From: Diabrotica undecimpunctata
Taxonomy: Eukaryota > Arthropoda > Insecta > Coleoptera > Chrysomelidae
DNA: 64,000 bases
Reading direction: 5' to 3'
NCBI RefSeq assembly: GCF_040954645.1
Contig: NC_092805.1
Location: forward strand, 70,231,186 to 70,295,185
Part shown: positions 21,790 through 31,139 of the stretch, piece by piece
Numbering within the stretch: the stretch's first letter is position 1
How the letters are laid out: each line of letters starts with the position of its first letter
The notes under the pieces: generated by a model
The model's database searches: none
The model's input: the letters and a program-made list of their open reading frames with translations, nothing else
What the model was told of the DNA's origin: nothing
Program-made: the position numbers and the translations under genes

Positions 21790-23240
21790 TGAATGGACAC
21801 GGTAATGAACGATTATTATCATTTACATATTTTGTTAGAACTTGTGAACACAAATTATACCCGTATGCAGAAGTTCATTTTTAAAAATACTGTTGATAAA
21901 AAAGGCCGAATAAGGGGAGTCCTTTATCGTTATCATCGTACCGGAGAAATGCACACTGAAACTAGAGGTGGTGATAGAAAAACAACGAAGTTTCAAAGTA
22001 TGAAAGATAATATAATACAATTTATTAGGATTTTTAAATGTGTTGAATCTCATAACAATAGAGCAAAACTGATTCGAAAGTATTTACTTTCAATACTCAA
22101 TATCTCCAAAATGTACAGGATGTACAAAAAGTCATATCCAAATACTCATTCTAAGCTCTCATATTTTCGTCACGTATTCAATACAAAGTTTAATTTGGGA
22201 TTTGGAAATCCCAGAACAGACGTTCTGAGGACCTGATTAAGTCTGAGCGAAATGCGCATGAAAAGATAAATTTAATTGTGGAAAAACGAATCCCTAAATT
22301 AAGGGCAAAAGCTTTTTATCAATTGTTAAAAGAGAAAAAGCCGGATTTGAAAACTATAACGTTTGACTGCCAGAAAAACCAAGTTCTCCCCAAAGTTTCT
22401 GACCAGTCTGCCTATTACTCACGCCAATTATATATTTATAATTTTACCATTGTAGAAGGTAGTAGTAACGATCACTTAGTAAAGTAGTATAGTATAGTAA
22501 AGAAAATACTCATGTTTTCTACTGGTCCGAAAACCAACACAAAACAAGTTCTAATGAGATACCAAGCTGTGTTTAACACTTTTTAAAAAATGTTAATTTG
22601 CAGGGTATTATAGTTTTGCGTCTTGCCTCTGACAGTTGCGGGGGGCAAAATAAAAACTCAATTATTTTAACAATGTGCATGAACTGATTGACTTCAGAAG
22701 CTCCTGATAAAATTGACAAGATAGAGTTAATATTTCCAGTAACGGGACATTTGTATCTTCCCCCTGACAGGATATTTGGGGTTATAGAAAAAAAATTAAA
22801 AAAGATGGAGACCATTATATCTCCAGACGAATATGTGAAAGTTTTTGAAGAAACTGCAACAACGTAAGAGGTTTCAAATATATCTATATTAGATTTTAAA
22901 GATATGGCGAAGGCTGCTCTGAAGAACACCCAAAACTTTCATTTCCAAATAACAAAATGTAAAAGATTTATTATTACACGTTCTCGCAAATCTGTATTGG
23001 TCTCCGGTGAAGAGTTTTATAAATCCGATATTAGCAACGCTCGAAATCTGTTAAAAAAAGGTGTAACATTATCTTCATTTACACCAAAAATACTAACAAT
23101 TGGAGTTTCAGTTAATGCTGCTAAAAAATTGCTGATATTAAAAAGCTGTTAGAGAAACACTATGGAATGGACTGGATTAATAGAGGAGTCGAAAACACAA
23201 AATTAGCATTTTATTTAAACATTATTAATAACACTATGAA
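21790..23240 (+). pseudogene. Unassigned DDE-type transposase relic
   Basis: Remnant of a transposase-like protein widespread in insect genomes but without a name I can give. Blocks in order: TETRGGDRKTTKF (about 21958), VESHNNRAKLIRKYLL (about 22048-22092), SYFRHVFNTKFNLGFGNPRTD (about 22158-22222), LRAKAFYQLLKEKKPD (about 22303-22345), ITFDCQKNQVLPKV with DQSAYYSRQLYIYNFTIV (about 22350-22457), SDSCGGQNKN (about 22630), IFPVTGHLYLPPDRIFG (about 22724-22780) and EYVKVFEETAT. The Asp of FDCQ and the Asp of SDSCGGQNKN are plausible catalytic residues. Broken by two stops or shifts between 22236 and 22278, a gap after 22487, and stops near 22685 and 22868. It lies between I-like gag and RNase H fragments. 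Confidence 0.7.
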
Positions 23241-23249
23241 GAAGATGAT

Positions 23250-23800
23250 CCTTGCTGCAATCATGATCAAACGACGAAAGTGTACGAGTTTGATATTTAT
23301 GAAATGTTGAATTTTTTTAATTCAATAAATTTTTGTAGTACTAGTTTGCATTTATTTAATAATCATATTAATAAATCTAAAAGTATCACAGCATGATACC
23401 ATAGTATAAGAAATGGCAGAATCCGTACCTATTTATAGTTGCATTTTGTTAGTTTCAGATTTAGGCAAATCCATTATTGTAATTTTCAAAAGGGTAATTT
23501 TCTGACAGAGTACCAAATTTTCAAAACTGGTCAAATCCAATTTATTAGTAGCATTTTCTGTTCATTAAAGTATTCAAACGATAAAATCGATGTTTTTCGT
23601 TAATAAATTACACTGATATATTAATAAGAAAATAATAATGTATCATGAAATGCCAGTCTATTGCGTTTGTCACATATACGTGTTTATCTCCATTGTAAAA
23701 ATGGAGTTCACCATTTTTGATCCCAGGGTACAGATATCTCTTTAAAATGAACTTAACTTTGACTTTAATATTACTTACAACTCTACTCCTGAACCGGATA
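23250..23800. other. Intergenic, no feature recognised
   Basis: AT-rich, with many short T and A runs; no ORF or boundary supported. Confidence 0.4.
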
Positions 23801-24260
23801 ATATACCTTTAATATTTTTGGAAAAAATAGCAGACAACGCTAATTCAAATATTACACTTAAGTATAAACTACCATCCTTAAGCTGCATACATACCGGCGA
23901 GCTATATGCCATCTACCAAGTTCTCACTGAATATTAACTCCGGTAATATATCCAAAGCTTTACACAACACATCCAATTGCTCTCCTAATTAAAAAAGAAC
24001 TAGCTAGCTTACAAAACAGCAACCATACTGTACAATTTCTATGAGTTCCTTCACACATTCGACTTCAAGGGAACGAAGAAGCGGACCCATTGCCCAACAA
24101 GCAAAAAACAGTGAAACCACGAGTGAAGTGAGAAATAAGTCACACATAAGCCACACTAATCCTACTTTATGTGACAATTGTAATGTTTCACTCAATGTTA
24201 AGCATGTCCTTGAAGAGTGTCCAAGATATCAAAATTCCTTAAAGACATTAATATACAAAA
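23800..24260 (+). pseudogene. I-like RNase H domain and C-terminal zinc motif relic
   Basis: Plus-strand translation gives LSCIHTGELYAIYQVLTEY, IKKELASLQNSNHTVQFL and an altered VPSHIRLQGNEEADP (about 23850-24090): the Glu, Asp and HxGNExAD region of an RNase H of the kind carried by I and LOA elements. It is followed by LCDNCNVSLNVKHVLEECP (about 24170-24222), a C-x2-C...H...C motif usual after RNase H in these elements. Several shifts. Together with the gag at 20799 it may be one I-like element split by the DDE relic, though reverse transcriptase is missing. Confidence 0.7.
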
Positions 24261-24380
24261 TTTTAATAATTATAAGTAAATTATCTCAAGTTTTTGTATA
24301 TATGTCGCTAATAACCTTAGAGGTTGATGGGACAATGTTTGTAAATAAAAAAAAATTCTAATCAACTATCAATTTCTCAC

Positions 24381-25330
24381 ATGTTTAATAAGAAAAATAC
24401 CGATTTTGACCTAGTAATGAAGGCAATGGAAGGAGACATGCGGATAGTTGGTTTTATAGCAGATCATAATCTTTCATTTAAATCAGTGGACCATTTTATA
24501 AATTTTATGAAGACAACATGTTCTGACATGTTGTTTTCATTAAAATTTTTTTGTTGGCTGTTTCCAAAAAAGAGGTGTGGGCACATTAAAACAGTCTATA
24601 GGTATGAATGTTACTAGTGCTACAGCGAGGAAAATAATTGTAAATTTATTGAAATCCAACAAGTTAAACTTCCTAAATCTAAATGATGAATCTAAAAATC
24701 ATTATTGCACAAAAATAATTACTTTTTGTTCAAATTAAAGAATAGGATCTCACGAATAAGAGTAATGAAGTTGCACATAAGGAGAATTACATAGGGTTTG
24801 CATCTGATGATGGAAACATCAGGATCGCTGCACATAATTCTGTAGTTACTGTGCCAATATGCCTATAAAAAATTACCATAGTAAATATAACACATGACTA
24901 GAGACATATATACAATTATTTTGCAATCGTCCAAAACGATCTGGGGATCTTAGCTTAGAGCTTAGACAGTAGACAGTTTCAAGAATTTGCTAATGTATCC
25001 CCTGTAAAATTATTTCACCCAGCATCAATCTGTGGAAAGTACAGAAAAGAGATTGTTTTGTTTAAACAGTATGATGCTTTAATTATTTATTTTACAGATC
25101 AGGCAGAACACAATATTTTACAAGTTTTATTTATACTACTTACTCCTATATTTATTGAACCTTAAGTAGTGGTAAACAAAAAAATTAAAAATCTTTCTAA
25201 TGTTTTAAAACATTTTCCAAATTTAGTCAAATATAACATTATAGACATAGCCAACGAATGAATAATGGTTAGCAATTTGAATTTTGAATAATTTGGCCTT
25301 ACTTCTAATGAAAAGTTTATAGATTTTTAG
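24381..25330 (+). pseudogene. hAT-superfamily transposase-like relic (zinc-finger 862 / KIAA1586 type)
   Basis: The start of a recognisable block reads VMKAMEGDMRIVGFIADHNLSFKS, then DHFINFMKTTCSDM (about 24417-24510), the first conserved region of hAT-like proteins that resemble ZNF862. Further blocks in changed frames: NYIGFASDDGN (about 24786-24820, usually GFASD-x-A), ANVSPVKLFHPAS (about 24990-25028) and FKQYDALIIYFTDQAEHN (about 25061-25112), which fit the RW...QWDAL...F region of the same family. Only fragments; BED finger and C-terminal dimerisation domain not identified. Confidence 0.62.
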
Positions 25331-26350
25331 AGAAACATTGGAAACATTAAATTTGGGAGTGGAGAACATGGAGTGGGAGGAAATTTGAAAATCTAAAAAT
25401 CTTTGTTTTTAACTAACTTTTTACTAGAAATCGTTTAAACTTCTACTGGTATTCGAGTAAATTTAGGTTTAGATTTATATTAGTTTTCAGGTTAACGGGA
25501 ATAGAAGTCATTTTTATTACTTTATACTTTTGTAATTAACCTGCGTAGATAATAATTAGAGTCCGGATTTCTAAGCATAATGCTTATGGCATATAATAAA
25601 AGCAGGAACACGTGTTTGGGTTTCTACACAAATACAGGGTGTTAAAATTGTATGTTTATTTTCGCTTTTTGCAAGTCATATTTGAAATACTAGAGAGATT
25701 TTGTGCAAGCAAATACGTAGATATACGTAACGTAAGTATCTTTTCGACATATAAGCATGCGCATTTATGGTTGAACCATAGAGCAAACAGACAAAAGAGG
25801 GAATATAATCGTTATGAAGGGGACCAAAATTCATAAAAGTTGCTTCTTAATATGGCTGATATACCCGGAAGTGCAAAGGCGCCAAATTTAAATTTTACGA
25901 CACTTCACAATAATCATACAGTGGTGTGGGGGTTCTAATTTATCTAATGGAATTAGTACAAAGTTTGAAAATTTTAATATAATGATTGTTTTAATTAGGA
26001 AAATATTTCATGTTTTTTTATAAGGTCATAAAACAGTAGCTATAAAATATTTTTCAGAAAGTATCTTAAACGAGAAAATTTTAATTAAATAATAAGATAA
26101 TAGTATAAAATGTGACACAATTGTTAAAAAACTTCAATAAAAATAAGCTTTAATGCGACAGTTGGGACAAACAATAACATAACACAACTAAATTTGATTT
26201 CTTAAAAAAGGAAAGAGACTCTTTTTCCTTGTTTAATGTGGCCTCTCAAAATGGCACTTCCCGTCTAACAATATTTTTTTCCCACTACCTTTACATTCCC
26301 TCTTCTGTATTTTTGCTCGATGGGTTGAACTAACGTATCTAGATACGTAT
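25331..26350. other. Gene-poor stretch
   Basis: AT-rich. Contains TACAGGGTGTT at 25633-25643, which pairs with AACACCCTGTA at 27224-27234 (see separate entry). Nothing else supportable. Confidence 0.4.
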
Positions 26351-26523
26351 TACCTAACGTAACGGGCTGATATGTTAGTTTCATACGCATCCCTATTGAG
26401 CCGAAAGTAACCGAATGCACAATTAGATCTTACCCGATTACCAAAATTTCAACATCCACATTTCATCAGCACACGTATTTTCACATTTGTGGTTAAGTAT
26501 ATTTGTTTAGATTTTTGTAAATA

Positions 26524-26757
26524 ATGGAAAACAGTAGAAAACGACTTCACTTCAGCAATGAAGATGATTTGTTTTTGTTGAAGGAAGTCGTAGGCCAGAA
26601 CCTTACGATCATCCAGAAAGGTGAAATTAAATCCAAAAGCGAAAAAGATTTTTTCATTGTACATATCAGACATGGTATAGTCGTGCAAGATGTGGAGAAG
26701 AAGCGCATTTTCTATGTCCCCGTATTTTTCATCGTCAATATAGGCACCTACAGTTAA
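26524..26757 (+). pseudogene. Myb/SANT-like DNA-binding protein, N-terminal fragment
   Basis: Starts ATG at 26524 with MENSRKRLHFSNEDDLFLLK and then EVVGQN, the first helix of the Myb/SANT-like domain found in insect Harbinger-associated proteins (charged lead, F-x-x-EDD-x-x-LLKEV-x-x-NP). After GQN (about 26607) the frame no longer fits the family, so only the first ~28 codons are supported; the remainder of the 77-codon frame is probably out of register. It lies on the opposite strand to the frame at 26600-26776. Confidence 0.5.
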
Positions 26758-26776
26758 TATTGCGACCATCTCCAAA
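26600..26776 (-). pseudogene. Open frame facing the SANT-like fragment, unknown
   Basis: Minus-strand frame from the codon for MVAILTVGAYIDDEKYGDIE through NALLLHILHDYTMSDMY to NEKIFFAFGF. Composition is protein-like and it begins at an ATG (26774-26776), but I do not recognise a family. It may be the N terminus of the transposase of the same Harbinger-like element, joined to the SANT fragment by an internal deletion. Confidence 0.35.
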
Positions 26777-27295
26777 ATTAAAAATAGTTCTAAAAAATAT
26801 TTGTTATATATTTTGCATATCAAAAATAGGGTTAGTTGACAAGGACAAGACTGGCACTGACAACTTATTAGTTTACCACTAGTTCGATGAGGCAACACCA
26901 TCGTTACGTTACCTGCAGAACTTTAACTCTCAATTTAACGTTCATCTTCTTCGATACCTTAGTTCTTTACGTATAGGGAGATACGTTACGTTAGGTAGTT
27001 ACAAAAACTCCCTACTCTGGATATTAGGATTCAAATTGGTAAGTCACAACTTTTATCGTATCTTGCTTCATATTCAAGTAAAAAGTAGTAATATTTAACT
27101 AAATTATCTAAAATATTATTTAGAGAAAAAAAAAATATAATATTTAACATCATGTATCTCTATAACGAAGTATTTCCGGATACATATTTATTGTATTTTT
27201 TTAAGCAACAAAACTGAAAAGGAAACACCCTGTATTGGTTCTTTAAGGCAATTTAAAGGAACTTATTAACTTGATGTTATTATTGATTACAGATA

Positions 27296-28080
27296 AAATG
27301 CAACAAAAATACAATAGGTATGGTACAACACGTAAAACATATTTATATCAAGAATCCCTAAAAAGGTTTACAAAAAATAAATGTGAGCATCAAACAATTG
27401 CATAATCCTTATAATCAACTTCGGAATAAAGTGAACAGCAGGAAATAAATTTTGATCTATGCAGTGCAAAGGTGGACTCTGATATCTTACTAAATAAATC
27501 GCAAAATGAAAGTTTTAAATATTTTTTGGAAAAGTATTGTCAAAGACATGTGCAGGATGAAAGAACTGTGTGAAAAATTTATGTTAATTGCGTTTACAAG
27601 GAAACCATAATAAAAGTAAAAACACTAGTGGGGAACAATATTACATCTGGTTGGTTGTAACGAGACTACAGATATTTGTGGAAGGTATGTCGCTAATTTC
27701 ATCATACAGTTTCAAGACATTTCATCATACATTTCATCATACAGTTACAATAACAATACAGTTTCAAGATTCGTAAATAAAGCTTTAACAAATTTTTAAC
27801 TTCCCCAGTCTGTGTAGAAACTTCCCACCAATAAAATAGTATTAATGCTTTCTAACGCTGTATCATATATGATCAAAACAGCATTAAATCTCAGTTAACG
27901 AGTTGGTGAAAAATTGGATACAAATTTCCATTAAAGCTCCTTTAAGGGTGCAACTTTTTAGAGAAAGATTGTCTAACACTACATATCACCTGAACCAGTG
28001 TTAACTCGGGGGGTACATGGTTAGATGCAGCTTTATACTATGCCGAATATATCCAAAATTTTTAAAGCTCCCTTAAAGTA
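27296..28080 (+). pseudogene. hAT-like relic (CGGBP1-type), first part
   Basis: Matches a repeated insect protein with a BED-like start and hAT-like core. Blocks: INFDLCSAKVDSDILLNKSQN then ESFKYFLEKYCQRHVQDE (about 27451-27568, with the SQN/NKxQNxxF pattern), YKETIIKV (about 27597), and near the end PEPVLTR followed, after a one-base shift, by GTWLDAALYYAEYIQ (about 27990-28060), which is the conserved LTRWGTWL-x-AA-x-YY block of the hAT core. Frames change at least three times. A possible MITE interrupts it from 28082. Confidence 0.65.
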
Positions 28081-28081
28081 T

Positions 28082-28416
28082 TTTTCAGTCGACCGTCCAT
28101 TAATGATTAATTTTAACACCCTCAAAATCATTGATTAATGACCCCTATTAATGAATGATTTTCTATTAATGAACGATTTCATTATAGGCAATATAACATA
28201 CATTGCTTGTATAAATTAATTTAACCACATTTAACGCTCTGTGATTGGCAGTTACCTATGGTGTAGGCAACCAAACATACCTCCCACTAAAAAATTATTT
28301 AAAATGAAGTAGCCGCTGTAAGTACTGTCTGTCATTGTATGTCATTATTTATCGTTAAGTAAATAAAAATTTAAAGTAAGATATTTTTATTTCTGAAAAG
28401 TACGGTCGACGGAAAA
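28082..28416. mobile_element. MITE candidate inside the hAT-like relic
   Basis: Inverted ends TTTTCAGTCGACCGT (28082-28096) and ACGGTCGACGGAAAA (28402-28416) pair over 15 bases with one mismatch. The interior is non-coding with many TTAATGA-type units (28100-28180). It falls between two blocks of the same hAT-like protein (27296-28080 and 28640-28860), which supports an insertion. No clear target duplication. Confidence 0.5.
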
Positions 28417-28444
28417 GTTTTGTAACGAACTCGTGAATTAAAAT

Positions 28445-28516
28445 GGCGATTAACAATCTCGAACATTAACGCACTCGCTTCGCTCGCGCGTTAATATATT
28501 TCAATTGTTAATCGCC
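28445..28516. repeat. Hairpin with GGCGATTAACAAT arms
   Basis: GGCGATTAACAAT (28445-28457) pairs perfectly with ATTGTTAATCGCC (28504-28516), and inside it ATTAACGC pairs with GCGTTAAT around the loop CTCGCTTCGCTCG. Such nested inverted repeats with a CGCTTCGCTCG core are frequent in insect MITE or satellite sequences. Function unknown. Confidence 0.65.
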
Positions 28517-28639
28517 TTTATTAATACACTTGTTGGTTAAATAACTATTCCCATAATTTGGTTCCCAAATTATATTGTAACTTTAGGATACTGCTAGCAA
28601 ACCACTAAAGATTATCAGGATGTTTTAGATCAAACAGAA

Positions 28640-28860
28640 TCTTGCTTTTATCAAAAGCAACTTTTGTTTTGTGAGTGAAACAATAAAATATTTGAAGAAA
28701 CAGCAAATGTCATAAGTTGAGTCAATCCAAAAAATTAAGAGTTTTAAAAAAAGGATGGAAAGCATCCCTTTAAAAATTGGTCAAATAGTATTAAAAAAAC
28801 TCAAGATGTATTAACAAAAAACGAATGATTACAAAAGAAAAAGAAACTATTTTCAATTTT
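28640..28860 (+). pseudogene. hAT-like relic, second part
   Basis: Reads SIQKIKSFKKRMESIPLKIG then QIVLKKLKM, fitting the helical region after the LTRWGTWL block in the same hAT-like protein. Low complexity (Lys-rich), so moderate confidence only. Confidence 0.4.
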
Positions 28861-28879
28861 AAATGGATAACACGTTGAG

Positions 28880-29387
28880 AGTATAAATATATATCCAAGC
28901 AAGCAATTTGATTAACCCAGCTTGAGAGACTTACAAACCCCTTAGGATGACGTTCGGGTGTTACAATTCATTGGAGCAAGGAGTATTGATTCGTGTTATC
29001 AGGAACCACTCCACCGCGCTCCAATGCTCCAGGCCATCCCTTTCCCCCCTATAGCACTCTGATACGCGATAGGGGAACTATCAGACAAATACTTTTTGTG
29101 TGGAAGTCCTGGATACAAGAACTCGAACACGATATCCTAACCTGATCAATGCAGGGTAGCGTGAGGCGCTCTTTTCCCGCTTTCTCTAGTGACGTATCAT
29201 TGAATTAAAATTGCTTGCTCGGGCCTCGAGTCTCTGCTCCGGGCTGCTCCCAGTTCGACGACTTGGTGTCCGAGGATGTGGGCCCTTCGTGCCCAAGTTT
29301 TGGGGTTTAGTTAATTTTTTGGATGGCTGTCACCTTTTTGTTCGAGGTAGTAGTGGCAAAGTTTAAGTATGCACCGATGAAACCAGT
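28880..29387. promoter_or_regulatory. GC- and CpG-richer block, possible promoter or old LTR
   Basis: TATAAATATATAT at about 28881-28893 is followed by a block to about 29310 with clearly higher GC and many CpG sites (GACGTTCGG, CCACCGCGC, GATACGCGAT, CTCGGGCCTCGAG). No inverted or direct partner is seen in the window, and no coding family is recognised. A TATA box followed by a GC-rich leader and then the small frame at 29388 would fit a promoter; a solo LTR of an unseen element would fit as well. Confidence 0.3.
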
Positions 29388-29466
29388 ATGGATGTTAAAA
29401 GAAGCTTTTTCATTTATAAAAATGTTTTAAAAGACAGCCGCCGGGATTTTACGATGGAACATTTAA
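29388..29466 (+). other. Candidate first coding exon
   Basis: ATG at 29388 has A at -3 and G at +4 and an upstream in-frame stop at 29364-29366. The frame runs 26 codons (MDVKRSFFIYKNVLKDSRRD, then FTMEHL) and meets a consensus donor, AA|GTGAGT, at 29467. The position just downstream of the GC-rich block is suggestive. No downstream exon recognised, so it remains a guess. Confidence 0.25.
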
Positions 29467-29944
29467 GTGAGTATTTAGTCATTTCATTATCACAAAAATG
29501 ATATATTTTCCTTTATCTAAGGTGTGTCAAAAAAATTAGATTAAATCATTTTTGTTTCAGTTATCTAATTTTTTTATTTATTCTATTTTATTACTAAATT
29601 TACAATAGGTACCTACTAGTTCTTTAAGCAAGCTAAGAAATTATTATGTTATGTTTTAGGCTAATTTTCGTAAAAAATGGTTTGTCTAAATTTATACGTT
29701 TATTTTCATGCGTTTTTTGTATAATAAAATGCTCTTGTTCATAAAATCATTATGCTTTGTAAGCGCTTTTTTTACGTTCCTTTATGCTTTTAAATTCAAA
29801 CTCTAATAATAATTAAGATCTAATAGGTAATAATAAATGTAGTTTATGAAGAATTAAAGTTTTATGTTCTAATAAACTAAAAAACGATATATATTTTATG
29901 ATTTTCATGTAAACATTTTAATCTCACTAACGTATGTAAATACG
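29467..29944. other. Intergenic, no feature recognised
   Basis: Very AT-rich, no supportable ORF or boundary. Confidence 0.4.
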
Positions 29945-30085
<141 letters not shown>

Positions 30086-30099
30086 TATAAACCTTTTTA

Positions 30100-30190
30100 T
30101 TTGCTGGGTTTGTCGGTCTGTTGTAAATAAAACTAATTACTATTGCTTAAACGTTTCGGCAATTTGCCGTTTTCAATAAGCACTTTATAA
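30100..30190 (-). mobile_element. Possible Penelope-like element terminal fragment
   Basis: On the minus strand GCTTATTGAAAACGGCAAAT followed by TGCCGAAACGTTTAAGC resembles the GAAAACGGC...GCCGAAACG motif at the ends of Penelope-like and related elements. It directly follows the (TA)n run. No protein domain is left. Low confidence. Confidence 0.3.
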
Positions 30191-30361
30191 ACATTAGATT
30201 ATATAATAATATTTCATGTTCACACTTTTTAAAAGTTTAACATTGATTAAAAAATTGATATCTGACTTTGGTCAGAAGATTCAACTGTTTTCATCCATAA
30301 TATGTTTGACTGTTTGTTTTGGTTTTATTTTCTGTTAATTTTTTAGACATTATTTAATTTA

Positions 30362-30381
30362 AGTTCGCCAGGTCAACTAGT
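30362..30381 (+). other. Degenerate Helitron 3' end
   Basis: AGTTCGCCAGGTCAACTAGT differs from the Helitron end at 4437-4456 (AGTTCGCCGGGTCAGCTAGT) at two positions, ending in CTAG/T. The upstream arm of the hairpin is not recognisable, so it is an old or truncated copy. Confidence 0.6.
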
Positions 30382-30792
30382 ATATACTCATGTATACAAT
30401 TTATCCTGATACAGTAGGAAAATTATGGAAACGGTCAATATCGCGAAAGAAAAACCAAAAAACACATGTTCACGAACCAAAAAACACACAAACACGATCC
30501 GCCACCCCCACTACCTGGAGTAATAAAATGGGAGGCAACTTTAAGATCTTAAATAAGAACATGCATTTTTTGTAGCAAATTCTGATTCTGCAAAAATTCA
30601 TAAAAATCTGTATTCGATACCAGAGAAATTAGTTTGCAGACTTCTGATCTGTATTTGTCTTTCTGTTGTTGGTTTTGTGTTTGTTTGTGTTTAAAGAAGG
30701 CTTATATTAGTAGATTAAGATGTTTAATTATACTCGGATGGAAATTTCTTATATATAGTTTTAACTTTTCCTCGTTTTGGCAAAGATTTACT
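30382..30792. other. Intergenic flank of the BEL element
   Basis: AT-rich. A 61-codon frame at 30390 has no family match and its composition is Asn/Thr/Lys-rich. Nothing supportable. Confidence 0.35.
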
Positions 30793-31057
30793 TGTTAGGG
30801 GGTGTAAGTCAAATCGTATTATAATTTCACGTAATACAAAAACAAATCACTAAAACTAAACTGTATTGAAGATATAAATAGCACATGTAAAAATTTCGTA
30901 AGTATAAATTAAAAACTAGCGTCCTTATTGTAAAGATGTTGTGATGAGACTGGTCTTTTCGCAACTACCTGCAGCCCCTCTCTCGGGGTGTAAGCCAGAG
31001 GTCGGGTAAAATTCCAACTAAAAGTATATTGTACAGGGTTGCTCGAAAGTTTTAACA
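30793..31057 (-). repeat. BEL/Pao LTR (3' LTR)
   Basis: Repeats at 38704-38960 with only scattered differences, including the shared block ACTACCTGCAGCCCCTCTCT and the end CTCGAAAGTTTTAACA. Bounded by TG...CA in the element orientation. Confidence 0.95.
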
Positions 31058-31139
31058 TTTAAGCCGCCTACCTTGAACGCCTGCAGGGGTTCAACAAGTA
31101 ATCGAGTTGAGTTAAAAGTTTGTTTCACTGAAGCTTAAG

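Larger units (their letters stand above)
26351..26997. mobile_element. Candidate Harbinger-like deletion derivative
   Basis: Perfect 14-base inverted repeats TACCTAACGTAACG (26351-26364) and CGTTACGTTAGGTA (26984-26997) enclose 647 bp with two short convergent reading frames: a Myb/SANT-like start on plus (26524) and an open frame on minus. A Myb/SANT gene plus a second gene inside short inverted repeats recalls PIF/Harbinger elements. No 3-bp target duplication is seen. Confidence 0.4.
25633..27234. mobile_element. Candidate DNA transposon bounded by TACAGGGTGTT inverted ends
   Basis: An 11-base perfect inverted pair: TACAGGGTGTT (25633-25643) and AACACCCTGTA (27224-27234). The outer TA could be a target duplication. 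ACAGGGTGTT-type ends are common in insect DNA transposons and MITEs. Similarity does not extend clearly inwards, so the pairing could be between two unrelated elements or chance. Confidence 0.3.

Noticed and set aside
26449..26901. Entire 150-codon minus-strand frame as one gene
   Set aside because: The first ~40 codons overlap the inverted-repeat region and the last part mirrors the SANT fragment; only the middle from the ATG at 26774-26776 is protein-like.
30390..30575. 61-codon frame as a small gene
   Set aside because: No start context, no conserved neighbour, low-complexity Lys/Asn/Thr content.
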